From positions 57,501-121,500 of the forward strand of contig OZ026835.1 in assembly GCA_964023205.1 (NCBI GenBank): a stretch of 64,000 nt of DNA. The letters are read 5' to 3'. The notes beneath the pieces were generated by a model. It did not search any database, had not been told where the DNA came from, and saw only the letters and a program-made list of their open reading frames with translations. The position numbers and the translations under genes are program-made. This DNA is from Lutraria lutraria (taxonomy: Eukaryota; Mollusca; Bivalvia; Venerida; Mactridae). This document shows, piece by piece, positions 47,366-56,790 of this stretch (position 1 is the first letter of the stretch; each line of letters opens with the position of its first letter).

Positions 47366-50300
47366 TCTATAAAGATTGCTCATTTCAATGTTTGTGGCTG
47401 GACCAATGAAAATAATACGTTACGTCAAAATCTCGTCAAATCAATAAATGCTGATATATTCACTGGGGGCCAACGACGTATCACGAGAGGCGGTTCGCAT
47501 CGAAAACATGTGTATGTTATACAACGACAAATGGCACATGTTATGTACACATAACTAACATAAGCTAAGGACGACATTTTTCGTAGTTAGTGACATCGTA
47601 TTTTGCTGGAATATCATATTCCAAGCACGAAACATGGTGAGTAGAAACGTTTAATACTATAAAACAGTTGTATGCAGTTAATTGAGTACCAATTACGTAT
47701 GAATTAAGCTCAAACGTTAGGGATGTTCGTAGACAGTCTTGTTTTGGTAGATTTTTCATTAAAATATTTTTCGTGAGTATCATGTCTTATACTTACTGGG
47801 TAAGGTATACTTATTTAATCATTTTGTCTTCATTAGAAATGTTCTGTAGGTGTAATAAGCGCATATGAACGGGGTTTTTTGCATACTACGACTGTGTTTG
47901 TTTCTCACAAAGTGTGTGTATGGTGCTAAACGAAGGTCACTCTTCATGTGTACGTTGCTCATTGAAGTCAAAATCAATTTCAGGATACAGACCACACGGT
48001 GTGTATGTACTGCCGGTCACCATTTTCCAGCATTTTAGAAGCGCAATGACACTGTGCAAACTCCAGCACATAGAGCGTTACGTTCATGAGGGAAGCAGAT
48101 GATAGAGGTACAACTAAATATCACAATGCAAACTTAAAATGAAGGACCATTACGTTATCTACAACATCGACGACATGACAACGATCACGGAAACTGGAAA
48201 AATTAATACCTACAAATAATGTAACAAGTGACAGACCAATATGGAAATTTCTTAAAGTGAACACACCAACTAAGTCTGTCCATTGCCAATTGTTCCTGAA
48301 ACAAGCGGAATCCGGGATGTACAGAAGTTTCTCAACCAGATGGTGCTGAACTGACGGAACAATTGGACACAATTATACTATGCTCAGACGCAGAGGACTT
48401 TGAAAAAGTAGATCTAACGTTACCGATGAAACAATAAAAGAGACTGTAGTACAATTACAAAAGCTTCTTCAATCCATCACATCTACTCTAATTATACACC
48501 CATCACACTAGGGCAACGATTGCACTACCCCAACCGCGTCCTGACAGGACGTTAGCAAATGAATGCATTTTGTTATTGTACCACCTGACAAGCCATTTGG
48601 ATGCTGAAATTGCCGTTTTCTAAATAAGAAATAGAAGAAAAAGAAACATGAAGCAACTTAGATTATGTTGCGTTAGTGCATGCCTATAAGCAGAAAGAAG
48701 ACTTCTGTTTGGCCATCATGACCAGTTAATATAAATGGACACATATGGTACAGTATACATACGGAGCTAGTGAATGCAATGAGGACGTTATTGGGACCTA
48801 GGGAGAGCGCAGTTCAGTCTGCATGGACGTAGTGAGCACATAATTTGGGCGTAGTATTAACGCAATAGACCTGGTGACAACGGGAAGCTGCACGTGTAAT
48901 GAACTTACTGGCAACGTGATAGACGCAGTGAGAACCTGGCAAAGACGTTGTAAGGGCGTAGTGCGAGCCTGAGTGCATCATTTCTTTTCGAGTTTGACCC
49001 CGTCCCTGCCACGGCCATCAAAATTTTCAGGACGTGATAGGAACTTTGCGAGCGTGGTGCGGACGTGCTCTGGTGTGATGGGGGCATTATAACTGACCGG
49101 AGACGTCTTCAAGACTGGGTCACCTTTTTTCAAATGGTGGATATTGGCGAATTCGGTGCACATCACGCTTGGATTGACGAGCACGGTGCAACATTGCTAT
49201 AGATACTAATGAATGGGGCAATGGTGTTAACGAATCGAAGAAAAGCAATCAAACTTTTTAGATAACAGCAGATTTCTAAATTGTTCAAACTCGTAAACTA
49301 TATAAGTATGTGCCTTAATCTATTATAATGCAGTTATTAAATGATAAGACCATCTGAGAATTTTAACTGTTCTCTTTAGACCATCACACATAATTTAATA
49401 GATAACTGTCAACTGCAAAATATTAATTGATATACACATTTGACTTCAGACTGCAACATCACACACTCTGATAGTAACATATACACCAAAAAGAGACTTC
49501 AGTTGACACCATACACACTTGGCTAGTGCGAAAGGCCTTGTTATATTAACGTGTATTCATTCTATTGAATCTGATAAGCGGTGGGGAGATGCTAAGTTAT
49601 GTTCACAGACATGATGCCTGTATCATGAGTGCTAAATATTTTACAAATGGGTTTCATGTCACAATTATTTTGAGGAAAACTGTTTTTTACACAGAATAAC
49701 GGACTAATCTGGCATAATTTGATGAATGACAACGCAATCATTGTACAGAAAACGCATTTTACAACGGCAAATACAAACTTAATAAAAAAAACTAACAAGA
49801 CAATCCAAAAAACTAACATTTCGTCCCCCTGCAGGTCAAACATTTCAAAATGGCATGTGAAGGTAAAAAAACCAGAGACTGTTTACATACAATTTCGTTG
49901 CATACCATACACATGTTTTCGATGCGAACCGCCTCTCGTGATACGTCGTTGGCCCCCAGTGATATTATCTATTTGTGAAATTCATCTTGCAAACCATTCG
50001 CGACGCCCAAGGATTCTATGCATATTTGCTTGCACAAATGTATATTAATTGTGATTCTGACAGTATCTTCATTGCGGCAGATTTTATCTCGCGCATCTGA
50101 TCTTTATCAGACGTAATGGACAATATTGATACAATACCAACAACGAACGTATTCGATAAGACAGTCAATCAACATGGTCATGAATTATTAGAATTCTTAA
50201 ATGAGGCAAAATGTTTCGTGCTTAACGGTAGATTTGACAGTAATCGAGATAACTTCACTTCAATACCACGTAAGGGTAAAGCAGTGGTTGATTATATTTG

Positions 50301-51360
50301 TGTTCCTCATGACTGTTTTCATAACTGTGTAGATTTCCAAACGATCACAGCTCAATCTATTGTTGATGAAAATAACCTGCACGGATTACTAGGGGAACGA
50401 TCACGTCTACCTGACCACAGCGTACTATTAACCCAGTTTAATATATCGGAATGTTACAGTGAACAGGGACAGTCTAGTTTTCCAGTATTCAAAACATCAC
50501 GTTTTAAATTACACAAAATGCCAGAAACTTTTATGGAAAAACTGGCCATTCTAGATATTATTTTAAACATCGAACAATGTAGGGAATTACAACAAGACAT
50601 TGATTGTATATACAATAAGTTATGTGACGTCATCATAGCGGAAATGAATGCTACTATACCAAAATATGATACATCCAAACGATCAAGTAAAAGACTAAAA
50701 TTTAAAAAAAACGTACTTGAAACAGACTCTAACTGAACTTTGGAATGTTATGAGACAAAATGAACGGGATTTTCTGCGATGTTCGTCAAACCGAAATGTT
50801 TAAACAGCTTTACATAGAAACTATATTGTAGCTAGAAATGAGTTTGATAAGGTACAGAGGCAAACGGAGCGCGCGTACAGACAAAAATAAAAAAATCTTG
50901 GTTCAAGAACGGATAAATCGATACCAATAGAAATCATTGACATTTATTTAACGGAATAACATCAAATGGCGAAAATAAGTTTTTCGAGAAATGGAAGCTG
51001 GAGTTTGAGAATCTATATACGTGCTCGAATAATAATGAATTTGACGAGAACCATTATAATCAGGCAAAAACACACAAACTATTGATTGAAAATAACATGA
51101 AAGATCCCTTGTACGTACCGAATGAAATCCTTAATTGCAACATCAACATTGAAGAAATAACGCACATTGTGATGCATGCGATATCGCGATCGGCTAGCGG
51201 ATATGACGAAATTCCGTATTGCGTATTGAAAAATCCCCCAATTATAGCGGTACTTCAGCAGTTATTCCACGCTAGTGTCTGATTTGGGTATAATACCGTC
51301 GTTATGGCGAAACGTCATTATATGTCCCATATTAAAGGATTACACAACGGACAAAAAGTA
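47366..51360 (+). pseudogene. LINE (endonuclease and start of RT), split by a transposon
   Basis: Endonuclease begins at 47366 (IAHFNVCGWTNENNTLRQN) and stops at 47460, where the 2.5-kb transposon is inserted. It resumes at 49962 (ILSICEIHLANHS) in the matching frame. Further pieces: 50116-50736 (VDYICVPHDCF, RSRLPDHSVLLTQF, the end of the endonuclease domain), then a linker with frameshifts, and 51082-51282 (SRSASGYDEIPYCVLKN, the first RT block) to WRNVIICPILKD near 51345. The rest of RT is absent. Dead copy. Confidence 0.7.
47461..49961. mobile_element. 2.5-kb DNA transposon with CACTGGGGGCC inverted ends
   Basis: Perfect 56-bp terminal inverted repeats (CACTGGGGGCCAACGACGTA onward from 47461, complement ending at 49961), then further imperfect pairing. 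Flanked by ATATT on both sides (47456-47460 and 49962-49966), a 5-bp target duplication; removing one copy leaves the LINE frame intact. The interior has no transposase. 48820-49080 is a degenerate run of words like GACGTAGTGAGC. CACTG ends with a 5-bp duplication recall Transib/RAG-like elements, but some hAT and other families remain possible. Confidence 0.8.
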
Positions 51361-51461
51361 AACGTATAAAGATGATAAAATAAGACAATATAATTATACC
51401 AATGTAAGGAAATCCGTTTTTTTAAGAAGTAACAGGACGGTTTATAGTATCTAAGTTCGTT

Positions 51462-51798
51462 TTGTATTCTTTCCTAGCAATAAGTGTATGATGTATAGTA
51501 CATGTATTCATTCCTAGCAATAAGTGTATGATGTATAGTACATGTATTCTTTCCTAGCAATAAGTGTATGATGTATAGTACATGTATTCTTTCCTAGCAA
51601 TAAGTGTATGATGTATAGTACATGTATTCTTTCCTAGCAATAAGTGTATGATGTATAGTACATGTATTCATTCCTAGCAATAAGTGTATGATGTATAGTA
51701 CATGTATTCTTTCCTAACAATAAGTGTATGATGTATAGTGCATGTATTCTTTCCTAGCAATAAGTGTATGATGTATAGTACATGTATTCTTTCCTAAC
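51462..51798. repeat. 40-bp tandem repeat, about eight copies
   Basis: Units contain CCTAGCAATAAGTGTATGAT and GTATAGTACATGTATTCTT, differing by single bases (CATTCATT versus CATTCTTT, CTAACAA versus CTAGCAA). It lies 265 bp before a LINE ORF1 and may be part of the 5' UTR of that LINE, where tandem promoters are common. Confidence 0.85.
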
Positions 51799-52062
51799 CT
51801 ATCTTGTATAATATTATGTTCACCGCTTCCGGTTATAGTTTGTTTACGAAAGATTTGCTCTGTGTTTTAATCAGAATTAGTGCCTAGGATTATTAGCTCT
51901 GGATGTGAAATTTGGACAATAATTAGAGAAGTTATTTATCTTTCATGTGTGAAATTTGTGATATCATATATATTGAAATAATAACTTTGTATCATCGCTT
52001 GTTAACTTGAATTTTGAATAGAGAACTTCGCTCACATTCCTCAAAACCCGTGCTCGTCACGC

Positions 52063-53361
52063 TTGAACAACCCGCTTTCCTATACCATGGCGTCTAACTA
52101 TATGGAGCTAGATGAAATTCCCGATACAGGAGACTGGGAATGTATTAAAAGACGGAAGCGGAACACGGGTGGTAAAGCAGCTTTTGTATTTGCGGATGCT
52201 TCGATTGATGATAAATTATCTTTGATATATGACGAACTGAGATCTATAAGGCAAGTTACTAGCAGTACTGATAGATTACTGTCAATACACACTGAACATG
52301 TGAAGTCAATACATACGAAAGTGAACGAAGTAATCTCCGTGACAAATCAACAAACACAGATTGTAAAAACACTGTCCTACAGATCCATAGATAGCGAAGC
52401 TAGGGCAAAGAGAAATAATTTGTTGTTTTTTGGCATGCAGGAAAATCGTTTCGAAAACTGTTTTCAACTAGTGAGAAACATAATCAGTGAAAAGTTTGGC
52501 CTGGATGCTGACAACATGTATTTAGTGAGAGCCCATAGAAACGGCCGTTTTAAACGTGACTCTGCTAGACCAATCATCGTGTGCTTCAGAGATTTTCCGG
52601 ACATAGAGTTAATTATGAACAATGCATATAAGCTGAAGGGTACTGGGCTGTCTGTGGATCGTGACTATCCTATGGAAATACGCTTAGCACGTAAGCGTTT
52701 GTGGCCTCATTTGAACGCTCTAAAGAGCAAGTATCCTGACTCAAAAGTAAAAGTTGTCTATCCAGCAAAATTGATCCGGGATCAAGAGGTTGTACGGGAT
52801 GAATTTCCTGACTGGTTTACTATATTAAATAAAAGCAGAGTTCAGGGTATTGAAGGCATATCATTGATGGGTGACATTTGTGTGAACTTCGAAACAGACT
52901 CCTCTTTTACAAAATCACAATTTAATTCAACTGAAAATCACGTTGAATCAAAAATTACCTCTAGTCAGTCAGAAAACAGATCCAGCGAACATGAAAATAA
53001 TGAAAACTCGTTATTTGCTAATATAAATAAACTGAGTGTTAACGTCGAGCCGTGTTTTGAGTTCGAATCACCTCAGACTCAGAGGGACACTTTGACGTTC
53101 TCTGCACCTGCTAGTGTACGCCCCTCCAGATCGAAAACTCGTGGAGTGGGTAAACAGAGGAACCAATCTCGTAGTAAGGGACGGTCGGTCACAGTTAGAC
53201 GTCAAACAAAAACTGTTGAAAAGTCTACCGCTGTGGATAAAACCAATAATCAAGAAACAAATTCATCAGTGTGCGACGACACTTCATTATCACAACCGGA
53301 AGTATCCGAATCGATGCAGCCCAACTCGTCACAAGATGATCCACCACGACATGACGAATAG
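52063..53361 (+). CDS. LINE ORF1 protein (L1-ORF1p-like)
   Basis: 432 codons from the first ATG; the in-frame ATG at 52087 (MASNYMELDE) is an equally good start. The layout matches ORF1 proteins of the Transposase_22/L1 type: a coiled-coil stretch at about residues 48-120 (DDKLSLIYDELRSIRQVTS), an RRM-like domain (RNNLLFFGMQENRFENC, PIIVCFRDFPDIELIM), and a basic C-terminal domain (LARKRLWPHLNALKSKYPDS), then a long polar Ser/Asn/Gln tail. These proteins bind LINE RNA as trimers. The frame is intact, unlike the ORF2 that follows. A poly-G run starts just after the stop. Confidence 0.75.
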   Translation: MNNPLSYTMASNYMELDEIPDTGDWECIKRRKRNTGGKAAFVFADASIDDKLSLIYDELRSIRQVTSSTDRLLSIHTEHVKSIHTKVNEVISVTNQQTQIVKTLSYRSIDSEARAKRNNLLFFGMQENRFENCFQLVRNIISEKFGLDADNMYLVRAHRNGRFKRDSARPIIVCFRDFPDIELIMNNAYKLKGTGLSVDRDYPMEIRLARKRLWPHLNALKSKYPDSKVKVVYPAKLIRDQEVVRDEFPDWFTILNKSRVQGIEGISLMGDICVNFETDSSFTKSQFNSTENHVESKITSSQSENRSSEHENNENSLFANINKLSVNVEPCFEFESPQTQRDTLTFSAPASVRPSRSKTRGVGKQRNQSRSKGRSVTVRRQTKTVEKSTAVDKTNNQETNSSVCDDTSLSQPEVSESMQPNSSQDDPPRHDE

Positions 53362-53384
53362 GGGGGGGGGGGGGGGCAGGAGAA

Positions 53385-54367
53385 GATCACTCTTAGATGT
53401 TCACTTCTTAATGTACAGGGTTTAATTACTAAGTTAAACAATAAATTAGTTAGTTCAGAGTTACAATCAGTTTTTAATGATAGTGATATAGTTTTGTTTA
53501 CGGAAACATGGTCACAAGAATTTATTGACTATAGTGTTGAAGGTTTTACATGTTATCCACTTCATAGATCGTGTCATGTTGTATCATATTGTTTTGTTTT
53601 CAGAAACACAATCGGGTCTTCAAAACGGTTTCGATATATTATTAGATTATTGTACGAAATGGAAAATGATTGTAAATACTGAAAAGTCCAAAGTAATGAT
53701 ATTTCGAAAAGCTGGTAGACTGTCTAATAATGTGTCTTTTGTTTATAATGGACAAAATATTGAAATTGTAAACTCATTCTCTTATTTGGGTATTGTTTTT
53801 ACAGTAGCCGGATCTTTTTATCAGACACAAATAACATTAGCTGGTCAATCAAGGAAAGCGATTTTCAAATTAAATAAATATTTGTATAATTTCTCAAATA
53901 TTGGGATAACACATAGACTTGAATTATTTGATAAATTAGTATTACCCATTCTAAACTATTCATGTGAAGTCTGGGGTTTTCAGACTGCTACTAACATAGA
54001 ACGAATACATACTCAATTCTGTAAAAATATTTTGGGAGTGAAGCGAGTTACACAGAATAATTTTGTCTACGGTGAGTTAGGAAGACACCCTCTGATAAAT
54101 GGGAGATATTTAAGAATTATTAAATATTGGTTCAAAATTATGGAATCAAAAGAAAACAAATATATTAGGATTGTATACAATATTTCTAAAAGTGACTGTG
54201 ATCGTATGCCTCATGTTAAAAACTGGACCAGTTTGTTACGGGATTTATTATCATCTTTAGGTTTTTACGAGGTTTGGTTTTTTCAAGGCGTTGGGAATAA
54301 AAAGATATTTTTTAATTTATTTAAACAAAGATTAAATGATAACTATCAACAAGTCCTACATGAGTAG
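53385..54367 (+). pseudogene. Internally deleted LINE ORF2
   Basis: Begins with the endonuclease start (LNVQGLITKLNNKLV, VLFTETWSQEF) at about 53400, then jumps near 53580 to the end of the RT thumb and the C-terminal domain in another frame (WKMIVNTEKSKVMIFRK, IVNSFSYLGIVF, HRLELFDKLVLPILNYSCEVWG, CKNILGVKRVTQNN). Most of endonuclease and all RT catalytic motifs are missing. The C-terminus is closely related to the LINE at 32615-34941. Confidence 0.75.
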
Positions 54368-54584
54368 TAATGGGCGTAACCCTGGGTACCAAATCAACGT
54401 AATTGGTACCCAGAAGTTTTCAAAATTGTGACAAATTGGGTCAAATTGGAAATCAATGTTGTACCCCAAAATAGTATGAATTGAATTTTAGGAATGTTCT
54501 GGGTACTGTGTGTGTTTTGTTATTTGTACTGTATAGACTAAATATTTGAGACAATGAGAGAATTTTCTTTCGAAAAGACATGGT
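54368..54584. other. LINE 3' end / left border of the viral region
   Basis: Contains a perfect 11-bp inverted repeat, CTGGGTACCAA at 54382-54392 and TTGGTACCCAG at 54403-54413. The left end of the viral element must lie between 54368 and the first stem-loop at 54585, but no terminal repeat or target duplication could be recognised. Confidence 0.4.
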
Positions 54585-54622
54585 GGCCCTGAAAAGGGCC
54601 GTTGGTGGTCCTGAAAAGGACC
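54564..54622 (-). terminator. Histone-type 3' stem-loop pair and downstream element
   Basis: Read on the minus strand, 38 nt after the stop of the 225-codon gene comes GGTCCT-TTTC-AGGACC-ACC (54607-54622), then GGCCCT-TTTC-AGGGCC-ACC (54585-54600). Each has a six-pair stem, a UUUC loop and an ACC 3' flank, the layout of the replication-dependent histone mRNA hairpin. GAAAGAAAA follows 13 nt later (54564-54572), where histone genes carry the purine-rich element that pairs with U7 snRNA. Orientation is diagnostic: the loop and ACC flank occur only on the gene's sense strand. Confidence 0.7.
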
Positions 54623-54659
54623 GTTGGTCGTGGTTTCTTCATAGCTGTTAGTCGGATCT

Positions 54660-55337
54660 TCATTTCTTTATTTCTTTACCATACTTGCCCCGAGGTTGTT
54701 TCTCAAGGTCATGTTTTCGTTTCTTCGTTTCTGTCATCTCCGGTTTCTTTTTGTCATGCTCCGGTTTCTTTTTCTCATGCTCATGTTTTCGTTTCTTTGA
54801 ATCATACATAAACTGTACAGGTACAATCATTTCTTGTGGCTTAAACCGTACTTCTTGATTCTTCATGAGTCTGACCATCTCTTGCATGACTTGATTCATC
54901 TGTACCATTTCTTCCCTGATACCTTGTAGAACAGACAATCCCGTTGTAGGCTTTGCATCACCCGTTGTATTAGACTGTGTTTTCGCCATAGGGGGCTGTG
55001 TATTCGCCATAGGGGGCTGTGTATTCGTCATAGTGGGTTGTACATCTACCATAGGCTGTGTATTCGTCATAGTGGGTTGTACATCTACCATGGGTTGTAT
55101 CGGCTGTACATCTACCATGGGGGGTTGTACATCTACCATGGACTGTTGACTGTACTTAGGCAGGATGTACAGTGGTTGACTGTATTGGCTGTACTGTGGC
55201 TGACTATACTGTAGTTGACCGTACTTTGGCTGGTTGTACTTCGGCTGGTTGTAATGCATACCCGCATTCGGGTCTATCAACTCAGATGATTCTAGTGCTT
55301 CTCTCAATACATCGTATGGCATGTTGAAGGACTCCAT
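54660..55337 (-). CDS. Gln/Pro-rich protein with basic tail, unknown function
   Basis: 225 codons from the ATG at 55337, chosen because a TATAAATA box (55373-55380) lies 36 bp upstream and the longer frame would start before it. Three parts: residues 25-75 with QYSQPQYSQ-like Tyr/Gln/Pro repeats; 75-130 with repeats of MVDVQPTMTNTQP; then a helical segment (LQGIREEMVQMNQVMQEMV) and a Lys-rich tail with KKRKHEHEKKK and KKRKHDLEK, likely nuclear localisation signals. It could be a virion or DNA-associated protein, but no family is recognised. The mRNA would end in the histone-type stem-loops. Confidence 0.65.
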   Translation of the reverse strand: MESFNMPYDVLREALESSELIDPNAGMHYNQPKYNQPKYGQLQYSQPQYSQYSQPLYILPKYSQQSMVDVQPPMVDVQPIQPMVDVQPTMTNTQPMVDVQPTMTNTQPPMANTQPPMAKTQSNTTGDAKPTTGLSVLQGIREEMVQMNQVMQEMVRLMKNQEVRFKPQEMIVPVQFMYDSKKRKHEHEKKKPEHDKKKPEMTETKKRKHDLEKQPRGKYGKEIKK

Positions 55338-55372
55338 GCTAGATAATGAAAAAATAGTGTCTGCGCCGGGGG

Positions 55373-55800
55373 TATTTATACTTTTTGCCTGCACGCGCCA
55401 GTGTTCTATTAGGTCAAGGTTATTTTTGACACTTCAATTTTTTTTTTTTTTTAATAAGTGTGACACTTCAAGTTTTTTTTTGAACAAGTGTTTGACACGT
55501 CAAGGTCAATTGTGACACGTCAAGGCCGACACGTCAAGGTTATATTGTACACATCAAACTATCACTTATATTTGTGGGAATACTTTGTACACATTATACT
55601 ATCACAGCAATTTGAATACTGTACACTTAATATATACTATCACAGCAATTTGAATACTGTACACTTAATATATACTATCACAGCACTTTGAATACTGTAC
55701 ACTTAATATATACTATCACAGCACTTTGAATACTGTATACATTTGTTGAAAATGATTGTACATCACACATCATACTATCACAGCACTTTGTAGGAAAAAA
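55373..55800. promoter_or_regulatory. TATA box and iterated intergenic region
   Basis: TATAAATA (minus strand, 55373-55380) serves the 225-codon gene. Next to it are five to six iterations of TGACACGTCAAGG-like words (55411-55540), two of which include TCAAGGTCA or TCAAGGTTA. 55580-55760 has four to five copies of a unit of about 38 bp (ACTATCACAGCAATTTGAAT, ACTGTACACTTAATATAT). Candidates are an enhancer or a replication origin; neither is shown. Confidence 0.55.
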
Positions 55801-55960
55801 TGTTATAATGTTTATAGAAAACTCTATAAAACGTACACTTACCCCACACCGTCTACGCACCAGCATATTAAGTTTATAAATGACGCCATGATTTGACGTC
55901 ATCAGATAGGAATGTAAATATAGTAGTAAATAGTAAAGTATGATAATATTGACAATATGA
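55801..55960. other. Intergenic, no feature seen
   Basis: AT-rich spacer between the iterated region and the next stem-loop pair. A minus-strand open frame through here overlaps the stem-loops and is considered spurious. Confidence 0.4.
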
Positions 55961-55966
55961 GAGTGA

Positions 55967-56025
55967 TTCTTTCTGAATTGTATGGGGGGCCCTGAAAAGG
56001 GCCGTTGGTGGTCCTGAAAAGGACC
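55967..56025 (-). terminator. Histone-type 3' stem-loop pair and downstream element
   Basis: Second instance of the pair, 20 nt after the stop of the 107-codon gene: GGTCCT-TTTC-AGGACC-ACC (56010-56025) then GGCCCT-TTTC-AGGGCC-CCC (55988-56003), followed 14 nt later by GAAAGAA (55967-55973). Sequence around the stems (CCAACGG before, ACCA after) matches the first pair, while the flanking DNA does not, so the stem-loops are conserved selectively or were duplicated with their 3' UTR. Confidence 0.7.
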
Positions 56026-56044
56026 GTTGGTGCTTGTATGGGGA

Positions 56045-56368
56045 TTAATGGCGTTGACCGCATCTCCCCATACAAGCGGGACACCACTTGTCCCATTTCT
56101 GGACATCCTTGGGGTCCGGCGTGGGTTGGTAGAGGTTCGACGGAACCTCCGTGAGCTCATCTTCCCAGTTCTCTGGGGTTGATTCTTGAGGGGTATCCCC
56201 CCAGTCCTCTTCCCCAGAGCTAACCACAACCTCCTCTTCAAATTTCTTTCCCTCTCTCAGGGTCTTCACCTCCAACCTCAACTCTTCTAGTTGCATTTCT
56301 TGTTGTTCAATATACAACCCTAAGGTTGTATACTTTCTCTTAATAATGTTAAGCGTACGTTGAGACAT
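56045..56368 (-). CDS. Small acidic coiled-coil protein with CPAC..C motif
   Basis: 107 codons from ATG 56368 (MSQRTLNIIKRKYTTLG). The longer frame would translate the triple CCAAT repeat, so the internal Met is preferred. Residues 15-45 form a coiled coil (QQEMQLEELRLEVKTLREGK), then an acidic stretch (SSGEEDWGD), and the end is WCPACMGRCGQRH, a possible zinc site. No family recognised. Promoter is the shared CCAAT region; the 3' end is a histone-type stem-loop pair. Confidence 0.6.
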   Translation of the reverse strand: MSQRTLNIIKRKYTTLGLYIEQQEMQLEELRLEVKTLREGKKFEEEVVVSSGEEDWGDTPQESTPENWEDELTEVPSNLYQPTPDPKDVQKWDKWCPACMGRCGQRH

Positions 56369-56431
56369 CTCGATACAGAATGAAACTAGATCAAGGTAAG
56401 GCCACTCACTGACTATGATACAAGGACTCTG

Positions 56432-56484
56432 ATTGGTCCATTTTAACAGTATTTCATTGGTCCATTTTAACGGCATTTCATTGG
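56432..56484 (-). promoter_or_regulatory. Triple CCAAT box between divergent viral genes
   Basis: Three ATTGG (CCAAT on the minus strand) at 56432-56436, 56456-56460 and 56480-56484, at exact 24-bp steps within a short tandem repeat (ATTGGTCCATTTTAAC). They sit 64-116 bp upstream of the 107-codon gene and 69-121 bp upstream of the divergent MGNC gene. Spacing and number suit NF-Y binding. Confidence 0.6.
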
Positions 56485-56552
56485 TCTGTTGTTTTCTAGG
56501 TCAGTTAGTGTTTTTTCATGTTCCATAGCTCATTTATGTTTCATGATTCAAC

Positions 56553-56780
56553 ATGGGCAACTGCTTGAAAAGTACTTCTGATGAACCTGATGAGTTACAA
56601 GAAGATGTTTGGGTGGTCAAGATGGGTAATTTGTACCCAGACTTGTCTGAATTTCAAGATACTTGTGTTGTCAAGATGGATATCAAGATGGGTAATTTAT
56701 ACCCTGACCTTGGCATGTATTATGATGAGGATTTGAGAGCCAACTATTGGCGGTACTTATTTCTTGCAGAAATGCAATGA
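56553..56780 (+). CDS. Small MGNC-type (probably acylated) protein
   Basis: 75 codons starting MGNCLKSTSDEP: Gly2 followed by Cys and Ser at position 7 fits N-myristoylation with adjacent palmitoylation, so membrane attachment is likely. KMGNLYPDL occurs twice (about residues 23-31 and 45-53), an internal duplication. The C-terminus (RANYWRYLFLAEMQ) is amphipathic. Acidic overall. Function unknown. A histone-type stem-loop starts 11 nt after the stop. Confidence 0.6.
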   Translation: MGNCLKSTSDEPDELQEDVWVVKMGNLYPDLSEFQDTCVVKMDIKMGNLYPDLGMYYDEDLRANYWRYLFLAEMQ

Positions 56781-56790
56781 ATTACCCAAC

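Noticed and set aside
49719..50048. 109-codon gene
   Set aside because: It spans the transposon end and the LINE; only the part after 49962 is LINE endonuclease.
55678..56241. 187-codon minus-strand frame
   Set aside because: It crosses the iterated region and the stem-loop pair and lies in another frame of the 107-codon gene; no motifs.
56369..56476. N-terminal extension of the 107-codon gene (36 more codons)
   Set aside because: The extension is a translation of the triple CCAAT repeat, which looks like promoter DNA.
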